15,195 bases of DNA from Prevotellamassilia sp. (lineage in GTDB: Bacteria > Bacteroidota > Bacteroidia > Bacteroidales > Bacteroidaceae). Both the position numbers and the translations under genes were made by a program. The notes below the pieces were generated by a model, which saw only the letters and a list, made by a program, of their open reading frames with translations, did not search any database and had not been told where the DNA came from. The stretch lies in assembly GCA_009775705.1 (NCBI GenBank), contig VSQE01000025.1, forward strand, positions 1 to 15,195, in the 5' to 3' direction. Of this stretch, positions 7,083 to 14,239 are shown one piece after another (position 1 is the first letter of the stretch; each line of letters starts with the position of its first letter).

Positions 7083-10046
7083 TCATGCGTTCTCTGTGAT
7101 TCTCTTCTTGCCGAGCGTGCGGTAGGCGATGGGTGCGGCAAGGAAGATGGAAGAGAGGGTTCCGAATACCACACCGAGGATCATCGCGAAGGCGAAGGAA
7201 CGGATGCTGTCGCCACCGAGGAAGAAGATGCAGAGCAGCACGAGCAGTGTGGTGAATGAAGTCATTACCGTACGACACAGGGTGCTGTTGAGCGAATCGT
7301 CGAAGAGTCGCTTGGTGTTGCGTGTGGGATAGAGGCCCAGATTTTCGCGGATGCGGTCGAATACCACCACTTTGTCGTTGATGGAGTAACCGATGGCGGT
7401 CAGTACGGCACCGATGAAGGTCTGGTCCACTTCGAGCGAGAAGGGCATCCAGCCCCAGCAGATGGAGTACATGCCGATGATGAGCAGGGTGTCTATGCCC
7501 AGTGCGATGACGCTACCCACCGAGAAGGCAATGTTGCGGAAGCGCACGAGGATGTAGAGGAAGATGGCGATGAGGGAGAGGATCACGCTGATGACGGCTC
7601 CCTTGGCCATGTCGGCGGCTACGGACGGACCTACTTTCTGGGCGGAGATGATGGAACCGCCTTCGTGGTTGTCGCGGTCGATGAACGTGGCGTAGTCGGC
7701 CTTGATAAGTCCTTTCTCGTGCAGGGCGGAGAAGATGAACTGCTCCACTTCCTGGTCGATGTTCTCGCTGTCGTCGTCAATGCGGTAGTTCGTGGTGAGA
7801 CGGACGGCGGGGTTGCTTGTCGTCACGATAGCGATGGCACTTACGTTGGCATTGGGGTCTTTGGCGTTCACTTTCTCTGCCACGGCGGCCCGTACCTGTT
7901 CGGGAGTAACGTCCTTCTGTTCGAACTCGATGACGTAGTTACGTCCGCCGGTGAAGTCGATGCCTTTGGAGAGGCCGCGCACGGCGAGTGAACCTACACA
8001 TACGATGATGGCGGCTGCAAAGACGATGGACGAGGTCTTCGCTTTCTCCATGAAGCGGACGGAGGTGTTGGTAAGGAAGTTGCGGGAGAGGCCGGTGGTG
8101 AAGGTAAGGTTCAGCCACTTGTCCTTGTTGAGGAAGTGCTCGTACACCATACGGGTGATCCATACTGCGGTAAAGAAGGAGGCGCAGATACCGATGCCCA
8201 GCGTGAGGGCGAAGCCGCGGATGGGGCCGGTACCGAAGTTGTATAGGATGATGGCCGTGATGATGGAGGTAAGGTTGGAGTCGAAGATGGCGGAGAAGGC
8301 GTTGCCGTAACCGTCAGCCAAGGCGGTCTTGATGTTCTTGCCTGCGCGCAACTCTTCTTTTGTACGTTCATAGATGAGTACGTTGGCGTCGACAGCCATA
8401 CCGAGCGAGAGCACCATACCGGCGATACCGCTCATGGTGAGGGCTGCCTGGAAGGAGATGAGCACACCGAAGGTGAAGAAGAAGTTGAGAATCAGTGCGC
8501 AGTTGGCCACCATTCCCGGGATAAAGCCGTAGAAGAGGCACATGAAGATCATCAGCAGCACGAATGCCACCACGCACGAGGTGAAGCCGGCGTTGATGGA
8601 GGCGGCTCCGAGAGACGGACCTACGGTTTCTTCCTGCACGATCTTGGCGGGGGCAGGCATCTTACCGCTTTTCAGCACGTTGGCAAGGTCGCGGGTGTCG
8701 TCCGTAGTGAAACGGCCGGAGATCTGCGAGATGCCTCCGTTGATTTCGCTCTGGATGACGGGGGCGCTGTAGACGAAGTCATCCAGAACGATGGCTACAC
8801 AGCGTTTCAGGTTCTTGCGGGTGATCTGCGCCCAGTCGCGGCCGCCCTGGGTGGTCATCGTCATGGAGACGATGGGGCGGTGATACTGGTCGAAGTCGTC
8901 TTTGGCGTCGGCAATGACGTCGCCGGCCAGTGCGGGAGCGCCGCCTGTTGATTTGAGCACGTAGAGTTCATAGAAGTTGCCTTTCACCATGTCCGTGGGT
9001 TTTACTCCCCAGGCAAAGCGCAGGTCGGCGGGAAGAATCTCGCGGGCGGTGGCCGAGTTGATGAGCTTGTTTACGGTAGCCGTGTCGGCGGCGCGTACGA
9101 TACCGGCCACGCAGTTGTCGGGACTGATGAACTGGCCTTGCAGCAGTACGCTGAGCAGCGGGTGGGCTGCGTCGGCGGCGGGAGCTGCGGCGCTGTCGGC
9201 GGCAGCTGTGTTCCGGGTGGCGGCGGTATCGGCGGCGAGGGTGTCGGCCATGGCCTTGTCACTTTTTCCTGCGTGGGCCAGACGGTTGTCAAGTGCCGTG
9301 AGCAGGTGCTGGATTTCCTTTACGTTGTACGTCTCCCAGAATTCCAGGTTGGCGCTGCCCTGAAGCAGTTTACGCACACGTTCGGGTTCCTTGATACCCG
9401 GCATTTCCACCATGATCTGTCCGGTCTGTCCTTTTCCGCGCAGGATCTGGATGTTGGGCTGGGCCACGCCGAAGCGGTCAATACGCGAGCGTACCACCTC
9501 GTTGGAGTTGGAAACGGCGGCTTCCACCTCTTCGTTGAGGGCTTTGGCCACCTGCTCGTCCGTGGAGTTATAGGTGATATTCTTTTCTTTCAGTTTTGTG
9601 GCGAAGATGCCGCCCAGCTGGTTTTTGCCGTTCTGTTCCTGATATTTGGAGACGAAGATCTCGATGAAATCCCCTTTGCCGGCTTTCGTGTCGGCCTGTG
9701 CTTCGGCGATGGCTTTTTGCAGCTTGGGATCGGAAGCGCTTTCTCCGGCCAGATTTTTCACGACATCGGGCACGGAGACTTCCAGAATGACGTTCATGCC
9801 GCCTTTCAGGTCGAGGCCCAGCCCGATTTGCAGTTCTTCACACTCTTTGAGCGTCTTCCAGTTGAGGTAGACTTTCTCGTTTTGCATCGAATCGAGGTAA
9901 GCCTTGCCTGCGGCTTCTCCGCTTTTTGCCGTAATCTTTTCAGCCTCGCCTGCGTAGTGACTGGTCACCACGGAGAAGGAGAGATAGAAAAGGCAAATCA
10001 AGGCAAGCAGTACAGCGATTACTCTGACAAATCCTTTGTTTTGCAT
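7083..10046 (-). CDS. secDF: Protein translocase SecDF, fused SecD-SecF
   Basis: A 987-residue inner-membrane protein that uses the proton gradient to drive late steps of Sec export. SecD half: an N-terminal helix (FVRVIAVLLALICLFYLSF), LGLDLKGGMNV (about 76-86), VVRSRIDRFGVAQPNIQ (184-200), a long periplasmic P1 region, then a helix cluster with GMAVDANVLIYERTKEEL. SecF half: GIDFTGGRNYVIEF and AIGYSINDKVVVFDRIREN. Fused SecDF of about 1000 residues is normal in Bacteroidetes. An Ala/Asp/Thr-rich stretch of about 30 residues (about 265-294) interrupts the P1 region and is probably a flexible linker. The gene has its own promoter (10098-10105) and terminator (7007-7049), so it is probably monocistronic. 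Confidence 0.97.
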   Translation of the reverse strand: MQNKGFVRVIAVLLALICLFYLSFSVVTSHYAGEAEKITAKSGEAAGKAYLDSMQNEKVYLNWKTLKECEELQIGLGLDLKGGMNVILEVSVPDVVKNLAGESASDPKLQKAIAEAQADTKAGKGDFIEIFVSKYQEQNGKNQLGGIFATKLKEKNITYNSTDEQVAKALNEEVEAAVSNSNEVVRSRIDRFGVAQPNIQILRGKGQTGQIMVEMPGIKEPERVRKLLQGSANLEFWETYNVKEIQHLLTALDNRLAHAGKSDKAMADTLAADTAATRNTAAADSAAAPAADAAHPLLSVLLQGQFISPDNCVAGIVRAADTATVNKLINSATAREILPADLRFAWGVKPTDMVKGNFYELYVLKSTGGAPALAGDVIADAKDDFDQYHRPIVSMTMTTQGGRDWAQITRKNLKRCVAIVLDDFVYSAPVIQSEINGGISQISGRFTTDDTRDLANVLKSGKMPAPAKIVQEETVGPSLGAASINAGFTSCVVAFVLLMIFMCLFYGFIPGMVANCALILNFFFTFGVLISFQAALTMSGIAGMVLSLGMAVDANVLIYERTKEELRAGKNIKTALADGYGNAFSAIFDSNLTSIITAIILYNFGTGPIRGFALTLGIGICASFFTAVWITRMVYEHFLNKDKWLNLTFTTGLSRNFLTNTSVRFMEKAKTSSIVFAAAIIVCVGSLAVRGLSKGIDFTGGRNYVIEFEQKDVTPEQVRAAVAEKVNAKDPNANVSAIAIVTTSNPAVRLTTNYRIDDDSENIDQEVEQFIFSALHEKGLIKADYATFIDRDNHEGGSIISAQKVGPSVAADMAKGAVISVILSLIAIFLYILVRFRNIAFSVGSVIALGIDTLLIIGMYSICWGWMPFSLEVDQTFIGAVLTAIGYSINDKVVVFDRIRENLGLYPTRNTKRLFDDSLNSTLCRTVMTSFTTLLVLLCIFFLGGDSIRSFAFAMILGVVFGTLSSIFLAAPIAYRTLGKKRITENA

Positions 10047-10097
10047 TTTAGTTTTTTTGTTTTATATTTATTTATGTTTGATGCAGTTTTGAACGTG

Positions 10098-10105
10098 CAA
10101 ATATA
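10098..10105 (-). promoter_or_regulatory. Probable -7 box for secDF
   Basis: On the minus strand TATATTTG fits TAnnTTTG, 51 bases before the secDF ATG. A CTTG lies about 18 bases upstream in place of the TTTG box. The leader is strongly A-rich, as is common before Bacteroidetes start codons. Confidence 0.65.
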
Positions 10106-10178
10106 CTGATTTTTTCTAAATGGCAAGGTATCATGGCCTTTATTTGTTGGAATGCCTGAAAATGAGAGGTTGCGGGGA

Positions 10179-10219
10179 ACCTGCGGAAGGTGCTCCGTTT
10201 CCGTGCAGGTATCTTTTTT
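10179..10219 (+). terminator. Terminator-like hairpin between secDF and nadB
   Basis: ACCTGC (10179-10184) pairs with GCAGGT (10205-10210), and inside it GGAA (10185-10188) with TTCC (10199-10202), leaving a 2-base bulge. T6 follows at 10214-10219 on the plus strand. It lies between the secDF promoter and the nadB -7 box, where no plus-strand gene is known to end. It could end a short upstream RNA or act in a longer nadB leader. The rest of 10106-10256 shows no gene. Confidence 0.45.
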
Positions 10220-10256
10220 ATTCTGCCGTTTCTTCTCCGCACTCATTCTATTTTTG

Positions 10257-10264
10257 TAGTTTTG
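10257..10264 (+). promoter_or_regulatory. Probable -7 box for nadB
   Basis: TAGTTTTG fits TAnnTTTG and lies 50 bases before the ATG chosen for nadB. No TTTG is seen at the -33 position. Its position argues against the longer upstream start at 10120. Confidence 0.55.
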
Positions 10265-10314
10265 CAGGCGTGATGCGGATTCCTGCGGGTGCCGTGTCCC
10301 GAAAAACAACGATC

Positions 10315-11904
10315 ATGATACGCAAATTCGATTTTCTTGTAATCGGTTCCGGTGTGGCCGGAATGAGTTACGCCCTCCAGGTGGCCGCCTCGGGTAAAGG
10401 CAAGGTGGCCCTCGTCTGCAAAACTACGATTGACGAAGCCAATACCGCGAAAGCGCAGGGTGGTGTGGCCTCGGTGACCAATCTTGAGGTGGATGATTTC
10501 AGCAAGCATATCCGCGACACGATGATCGCGGGCGACTATATCAGCGACCCCCGTGCCGTGGAGCAGGTGGTGAAAGGCGCTCCCACCGGCATTGCCCGCC
10601 TGCTGGCCTGGGGGGTGGAGTTCGACCGTCGTGGGGACGGTGACTTCGATCTTCACCGCGAGGGCGGACATTCCGAATTCCGCATCCTGCACCATGCCGA
10701 CGATACGGGCTTCGAGATACAGCGCGGCCTGATCGAGGCCGTCCGCAACTGTCCCGCCATCACCGTGCTTGAGAACCATTTCGCCGTCGAGATCATCACG
10801 CAGCACCATCTGGGAGTGGAGGTGACGCGTCGCACTCCCGATATCGAATGCTACGGCGCCTATATTCTGGATCCCGACACCCGCAAGATCGATACTTTCC
10901 TCTCGCGGGTCACCGTGCTGGCTACAGGCGGCTGCGGGGCGGTCTATGCCTCTACCACCAATCCCGACATCGCCACGGGCGACGGCATCGCCATGGCCTA
11001 CCGTGCCAAAGCCACCGTGCGCGACATGGAGTTCGTGCAGTTCCACCCCACGGCCCTGTTTCATCACGGCGAGACCCATCCCGCCTATCTCATCACCGAG
11101 GCCATGCGCGGTTACGGCGGCATTCTGCGCTTGCCGGGCGGGGCGGAGTTTATGCAGAAGTATGACCGCCGGCTCTCGCTGGCCCCGCGCGACATCGTGG
11201 CCCGCGCCATCGACAAGGAGATGAAGATTCACGGACTGGACCATGTCTGCCTGGACGTGACGCATAAGGACCCCGAGGAGACGCGTCGCCATTTTCCGAA
11301 CATTTATGCCAAATGTCTCAGTATGGGCATTGACATCACACGCGAGTATATCCCTGTAGCGCCGTGTGCCCATTATCTTTGCGGCGGCATCAAGGTGGAT
11401 GTCCACGCCTGTTCCAGCATCCGCCGGCTCTATGCCGTGGGCGAGTGTTCCTGTACGGGGCTGCACGGCGGCAACCGTCTGGCCAGCAACTCGCTCATCG
11501 AGGCCGTGGTCTATGCCGAGGCGGCGGCGCTACACAGTCTGGCCCACATGGACGAGTATGCCTTTAACGAACGTGTGCCCGAATGGAACGACGAGGGCAC
11601 CCTTTCCAATGAGGAGAAAGTGCTCATCCAGCAGGACATCCGCGAGGTAGGGCAGATCATGTCCAGCTATGTCGGCATCGTGCGCAGCGATCTGCGCCTG
11701 AAGCGTGCCTGGACACGTCTGGATCTGCTCTACGAGGAGACCGAGGAGCTGTTCAGGCGTGTGAAGCCCACGCCCGACATCTGCGAACTGCGTAACATGA
11801 TCAACGTGGGTTATCTTATCACCCGTCAGGCGCTGGAGCGGAAGGAGAGCCGCGGGCTGCATTACACTACGGATTATCCCCGCCATGCCTACGATCAGAA
11901 CTGA
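10315..11904 (+). CDS. nadB: L-aspartate oxidase
   Basis: FAD-dependent cytoplasmic enzyme that oxidises L-aspartate to iminoaspartate, the first step of de novo NAD synthesis (NadA would follow). The frame is open from 10120, but the ATG at 10315 (MIRKFDFLVIGSG) puts the Rossmann motif GSGVAG at residues 11-16 and gives the family length (529 residues); the upstream 65 codons contain the putative promoter. Other motifs: AKAQGGVASV, HSEFRILHHADDTG, LATGGCGAVYASTTNPDIATGDG, FVQFHPTALF, and APCAHYLCGGI with His353, then GLHGGNRLASNSLIE with Arg388. These correspond to the catalytic His351 and Arg386 of E. coli NadB. Succinate dehydrogenase/fumarate reductase flavoproteins are related, but the HYLCGGI and GLHGGNR forms and the length favour NadB. 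No nadA or nadC is adjacent here. Confidence 0.93.
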   Translation: MIRKFDFLVIGSGVAGMSYALQVAASGKGKVALVCKTTIDEANTAKAQGGVASVTNLEVDDFSKHIRDTMIAGDYISDPRAVEQVVKGAPTGIARLLAWGVEFDRRGDGDFDLHREGGHSEFRILHHADDTGFEIQRGLIEAVRNCPAITVLENHFAVEIITQHHLGVEVTRRTPDIECYGAYILDPDTRKIDTFLSRVTVLATGGCGAVYASTTNPDIATGDGIAMAYRAKATVRDMEFVQFHPTALFHHGETHPAYLITEAMRGYGGILRLPGGAEFMQKYDRRLSLAPRDIVARAIDKEMKIHGLDHVCLDVTHKDPEETRRHFPNIYAKCLSMGIDITREYIPVAPCAHYLCGGIKVDVHACSSIRRLYAVGECSCTGLHGGNRLASNSLIEAVVYAEAAALHSLAHMDEYAFNERVPEWNDEGTLSNEEKVLIQQDIREVGQIMSSYVGIVRSDLRLKRAWTRLDLLYEETEELFRRVKPTPDICELRNMINVGYLITRQALERKESRGLHYTTDYPRHAYDQN

Positions 11905-11915
11905 AATCGTGCAAA

Positions 11916-11948
11916 TTTCAATTGTTTAAATATTTTTTGCTATCTTTG
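11916..11948 (+). promoter_or_regulatory. Probable promoter of the OmpA-family gene
   Basis: TATCTTTG (11941-11948) fits TAnnTTTG; TTTC (11916-11919) lies 21 bases upstream in place of TTTG. The leader to the ATG at 12029 is about 75 nt and has a small hairpin with GAACG/CGTTC arms around ATCTTC. No clear nadB terminator is seen in the 124-base gap. Confidence 0.65.
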
Positions 11949-12028
11949 CGGCCTTTGCGGCGAACGATCTTCCGTTCAAAGGGAGACGCTCTGTTCAGAA
12001 ACATCTAATATTAACAATTTCAAGGAAT

Positions 12029-13159
12029 ATGAACAAACTGAAAATCTTATTGGCGGCCGTGCTTTTGACTGGTATCGCACAGACGGTTTCCGCACAGCAG
12101 GAACTGAAGGACTACGAGCCTTACCCCTACAATTTCATCAGTGTTCAAGGCGGCGGGCAGGCTACGTTCACGAGCTATGACGCCACCAAGTTGATTACTC
12201 CCATCGAGGCCGTTTCGCTGGGCCGTTTCTTCTCGCCTGCGGTAGGTGCCCGTCTTCATGTGAGCGGATTCCAGAACAAGGGAGGCCTGCGGGCACTGGA
12301 CCAGACGTATGAGTACAAGTATGTGACGTCGGACCTCGACCTGATGTTGAACTTGAGCAACATGATCTGCCCCAAACGCACCCATGTCTTCAACGCCATC
12401 CTCGTCGGCGGTGTCGGTCTGAGCTATGCCTGGGACAGCGATGACTTTGCCAGGTTGCGCCGCAATGGCTATACGGCCGAGCCGATGGCCTGGGACGACG
12501 ACCGCCTGGTGCATAACTTCCGCGTAGGCATGTTGTTCGAGGTGAATCTGGGCAACCATGTCGGCGTCAATCTCGAATTGGCAGCCAACAACCTGCACGA
12601 CCGCTTCAACCAAAAGCAGAACGGACATGGTGACTGGCAGGCTACGGCCATGGCCGGCCTCACCTTCAAGTTCGGCCACCGCAAGCGCCGCACCGTAGAG
12701 GTCAACTCGGTCACCGGCTTTGACGAGGCTGCCGGCAATGCCAATACGGACGGAGCCGTGGCTACGGGTCCCGCCGTCAGGGAAGAAGTGGTTGTGGAGG
12801 AGAAGCCGGTGGTGAAACCCGCGCCCGCCACAATCCGTACGGAAGTGTTCTTCCCCATCAATGTTTCCGCCGTTCCGCAGAACGAGCTTCCGAAGGTGGC
12901 CCGGCTTGCCGAATGGCTCAAAGCCCATCCGAAGGCTACCGTCGAGGTGACCGGATATGCCGACAAAGGTACCGGTAACGCCCAGATCAACTATCGTCTC
13001 TCGAAAGAGCGTATGGAGGCTGTCGTGAAGATCCTTACCGACAAGTACGGCATTGACGCTTCGCGTTTCAGCGGAAAGATCAAGGGCGACACCGAGCAGC
13101 CTTTCTCCGATAACGACAAGAACCGCGTTGTCATCAGCCAAGGCACGGACAAGGAATAA
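12029..13159 (+). CDS. OmpA-family outer-membrane protein (beta-barrel plus peptidoglycan-binding domain)
   Basis: A 376-residue protein. Residues 1-22 (MNKLKILLAAVLLTGIAQTVSA) are a signal peptide cut before QQELKDYEPYPYN. Residues about 30-220 have the alternating hydrophobic pattern of an eight-strand outer-membrane barrel (NFISVQGGGQATFTSYDA, AILVGGVGLSYAWDSDDF, NHVGVNLELAANNL, AMAGLTFKFGHRKRR). A Val/Glu/Pro/Lys-rich linker (EEVVVEEKPVVKPAPATI) leads to an OmpA C-terminal domain from about residue 270: VFFPINVSAVPQNELPKVARLAEWLKAHP, then VTGYADKGTGNAQINYRLSKERMEAV, with the Asp and Arg that bind diaminopimelate of peptidoglycan. It tethers the outer membrane to the wall. It has its own promoter and is followed by a strong hairpin, so it is likely a single-gene transcript. 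Confidence 0.93.
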   Translation: MNKLKILLAAVLLTGIAQTVSAQQELKDYEPYPYNFISVQGGGQATFTSYDATKLITPIEAVSLGRFFSPAVGARLHVSGFQNKGGLRALDQTYEYKYVTSDLDLMLNLSNMICPKRTHVFNAILVGGVGLSYAWDSDDFARLRRNGYTAEPMAWDDDRLVHNFRVGMLFEVNLGNHVGVNLELAANNLHDRFNQKQNGHGDWQATAMAGLTFKFGHRKRRTVEVNSVTGFDEAAGNANTDGAVATGPAVREEVVVEEKPVVKPAPATIRTEVFFPINVSAVPQNELPKVARLAEWLKAHPKATVEVTGYADKGTGNAQINYRLSKERMEAVVKILTDKYGIDASRFSGKIKGDTEQPFSDNDKNRVVISQGTDKE

Positions 13160-13195
13160 ATAAATGTATCTCTGCCCCAGGCAGTCATGCAACAG

Positions 13196-13233
13196 CAGGT
13201 CCGGTACCCGTTCGGCGGGTGCCGGACCTGTTT
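13196..13233 (+). terminator. Strong hairpin after the OmpA-family gene
   Basis: A 15-bp stem (13196-13210 with 13216-13230, one T·G wobble) around a TTCGG loop, followed only by TTTCC. It lies 36 bases past the stop codon. The stem is much stronger than usual but the T tract is short, so it may act as a terminator or as a 3' stabilising structure. Confidence 0.65.
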
Positions 13234-13235
13234 CC

Positions 13236-13279
13236 GTATGCCCGGCATGGGCATACCCTCCCCGACAGGCGGGTATGCC
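13236..13279. other. Mutually exclusive pair of hairpins
   Basis: Segment A GTATGCCC (13236-13243) pairs perfectly with GGGCATAC (13249-13256). Segment B GGCATACCC (13250-13258) pairs perfectly with GGGTATGCC (13271-13279). The middle segment can use only one partner at a time, as in an attenuator or antiterminator. No T tract follows either helix. Confidence 0.55.
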
Positions 13280-13387
13280 GGAGTAATTGTGCTTCTGTTC
13301 CGTTCCGGACTTATTGTCGGCACAGTTTTTTTGAAGAAATTTTTGTGTACATACTTTAACGTATGTCCTGAAAGTTTAACAGCGGGG

Positions 13388-13513
13388 TTAAAAGGAAATC
13401 GAACGGGAACGGACCTTTTTTTCACAAGAACGGACCTTTTCTGAAAAAGTTCCGACCTTTTTTAAAAAACATCGGACCTTTTTTTCACGTTTAGCGATGA
13501 AAAAAGCCGCCAT
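13388..13513 (-). CDS. Possible small basic repeat peptide (doubtful)
   Basis: A 41-codon frame starts at the ATG whose complement is 13511-13513, inside the stem of the bidirectional terminator, and runs MAAFFIAKREKKVR and on. It is built from four 7-residue units resembling KKVRxxx, because the DNA repeats every 21 bp in the same frame. A well-formed minus-strand promoter lies upstream, and the leader contains AGGAG about 25 bases before the ATG, rather far for a ribosome binding site. The frame may only be a by-product of the DNA repeat. Confidence 0.2.
   Translation of the reverse strand: MAAFFIAKREKKVRCFLKKVGTFSEKVRSCEKKVRSRSISF
13410..13493. repeat. Four tandem 21-bp repeats (CGGACCTTTT core)
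   Basis: Units start at 13410, 13431, 13452 and 13473, exactly 21 bp apart. Each opens with CGGACCTTTT (CCGACCTTTT in the third); units 1 and 4 share CGGACCTTTTTTTCAC and the others diverge after the core. There are no spacers, so this is not a CRISPR array. Two-helical-turn spacing would place every core on the same DNA face. Confidence 0.85.
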
Positions 13514-13527
13514 TTGGCGGCTTTTTT
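13500..13527. terminator. Bidirectional intrinsic terminator
   Basis: A6-GCCGCC-ATTT-GGCGGC-T6: a symmetric hairpin with a 6-bp GC stem that A/T pairing extends to 12 bp. It has the T tract needed on both strands: T 13522-13527 on plus, complement of A 13500-13505 on minus. It separates the ompA side from the structured-RNA side, and lies directly downstream of a minus-strand promoter. Confidence 0.85.
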
Positions 13528-13550
13528 CTGTATCTTCTCCTCTGCTAAGG

Positions 13551-13582
13551 CAAATATACGACATTTTCGGACGAAATGCAAA
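13551..13582 (-). promoter_or_regulatory. Orphan minus-strand promoter
   Basis: TTTG (13582-13579), exactly 20 bases, then TATATTTG (13558-13551), a full match to the Bacteroidetes consensus. Transcription would start near 13545 and meet the bidirectional terminator within about 20-45 nt. No ordinary gene is downstream on this strand before the end of ompA. Confidence 0.7.
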
Positions 13583-13609
13583 TGTCATTTAACGTCCGTT
13601 TACATTTGC
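13578..13609. repeat. Operator-like dyad over the orphan promoter
   Basis: GCAAATGT (13578-13585) and ACATTTGC (13602-13609) are perfect 8-bp inverted arms with a 16-base spacer. The left arm covers the TTTG box of the minus-strand promoter, a position expected for a repressor site. Confidence 0.45.
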
Positions 13610-13752
13610 TCTCCGAAGCCCTTTCTGCTTATCAACGCTTAACGTGAATCGGCAGGCCAGCCCGATTATATTCAGTACCTATTGGAAATCTCTATCGTCT
13701 TTTCAAAAAGTCCGGTTGGAAATTTTGAAAACTTTGCAATATTGTGCAGTTT

Positions 13753-13785
13753 TTTGTATATATGTGAAAAAACTTCGTATCTTTG
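13753..13785 (+). promoter_or_regulatory. Promoter of the structured RNA / LRR leader
   Basis: TTTG (13753-13756), 21 bases, then TATCTTTG (13778-13785), a full consensus match; the start would be near 13788-13791. A perfect 10-bp inverted repeat, AGTCCGGTTG (13709-13718) and CAACCGGACT (13786-13795), brackets the promoter. Confidence 0.8.
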
Positions 13786-13787
13786 CA

Positions 13788-14239
13788 ACCGGACTATACA
13801 GCCTTCAATCCGATTTGTCGCAGGCGGACGAGCGTCCTTCATGGACAACGGATGAGGCCGATTCCACGCCGCGCCGAGTGCAGTGATGCCGCAAGGCGTA
13901 TCTGTATGAAGAGGGTAATGGGTGGGAGCATAGTCCGGACATAAAAGGCGTTTACTCAGCGCTGTGTTTGAGACACACTGAAATCTTCCAAACAATCAGT
14001 ATCAAAGTCTTGGACGTAGCAACGGTAGATGTCCCCGGGTGTGATATATCCAGCCCGTGGAGACCTTGTAAGCACGGATTGCGCCCTTTCGGGCACAAGG
14101 ATATTGTTTATATAGGTCTCCTAACGGTGGCGATAGTTCATATCGGCGTGGGCTCTGACGTTGTCTGTTCAACTTTGATAGGCAGTGGAAGAGCCTCAGT
14201 GTGTGGAACGGACAACAGAACGTTTCCCACGCTTTTTTT
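13788..14239 (+). ncRNA. Candidate long structured RNA, or 5' leader of the LRR gene
   Basis: About 450 nt bounded by a consensus promoter and an intrinsic terminator, with no credible protein. Helices: CCGGACTAT (13789-13797) with ATAGTCCGG (13930-13938), closing a 5' domain; ATCCG/CGGAT plus TTGTC/GACAA (13808-13819 with 13844-13853); a GCC-GCAA-GGC hairpin with a GNRA loop (13888-13897), extended by GAT/ATC; GGACGT with ATGTCC (14012-14017 with 14029-14034, one wobble); CGGGT/GCCCG (14036-14040 with 14053-14057); GGAGACC with GGTCTCC (14059-14065 with 14115-14121) enclosing CCTTGT/ACAAGG and GCCC-TTTC-GGGC; CGATA/TATCG (14131-14145). No match is apparent to RNase P RNA, tmRNA, 6S RNA or SRP RNA. 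Because no promoter is seen between its end and the LRR start, it may be an attenuating leader. Pairings were found by eye and not tested. Confidence 0.6.
14146..14239 (+). terminator. Branched intrinsic terminator before the LRR gene
   Basis: GCGTGGG (14146-14152) pairs with CCCACGC (14226-14232), directly followed by seven T (14233-14239). Inside, GTTGTCTGTTC (14160-14170) pairs with GAACGGACAAC (14206-14216) with one wobble. It ends 48 bases before the LRR ATG. Confidence 0.75.

Noticed and set aside
9138..10109. 323-residue plus-strand frame opposite secDF
   Set aside because: No domain, antisense to conserved secDF motifs.
10120..10314. N-terminal extension of nadB from the ATG at 10120
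   Set aside because: It would add 65 residues before the Rossmann motif and would contain the putative terminator and promoter; the ATG at 10315 gives the normal family length.
10243..11466. 407-residue minus-strand frame opposite nadB
   Set aside because: It mirrors the codon pattern of nadB, shows no domain, and nadB on the other strand is well supported by motifs.
12047..13192. 381-residue minus-strand frame opposite the OmpA-family gene
   Set aside because: Shadow frame of a GC-rich gene; the plus strand has signal peptide, barrel and OmpA domain.
13410..13493. CRISPR array
   Set aside because: The 21-bp units abut without unique spacers, and no cas genes are present.
13644..13886. 80-residue plus-strand frame
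   Set aside because: It spans the promoter of the structured RNA and has no recognisable domain or signal.
13788..14239. RNase P RNA, tmRNA, 6S or SRP RNA
   Set aside because: AGTCCGGAC and ACAGAA recall RNase P core words, but the flanking conserved core is missing. No tmRNA tag or tRNA-like ends are seen, and the length and layout do not fit 6S or SRP RNA.
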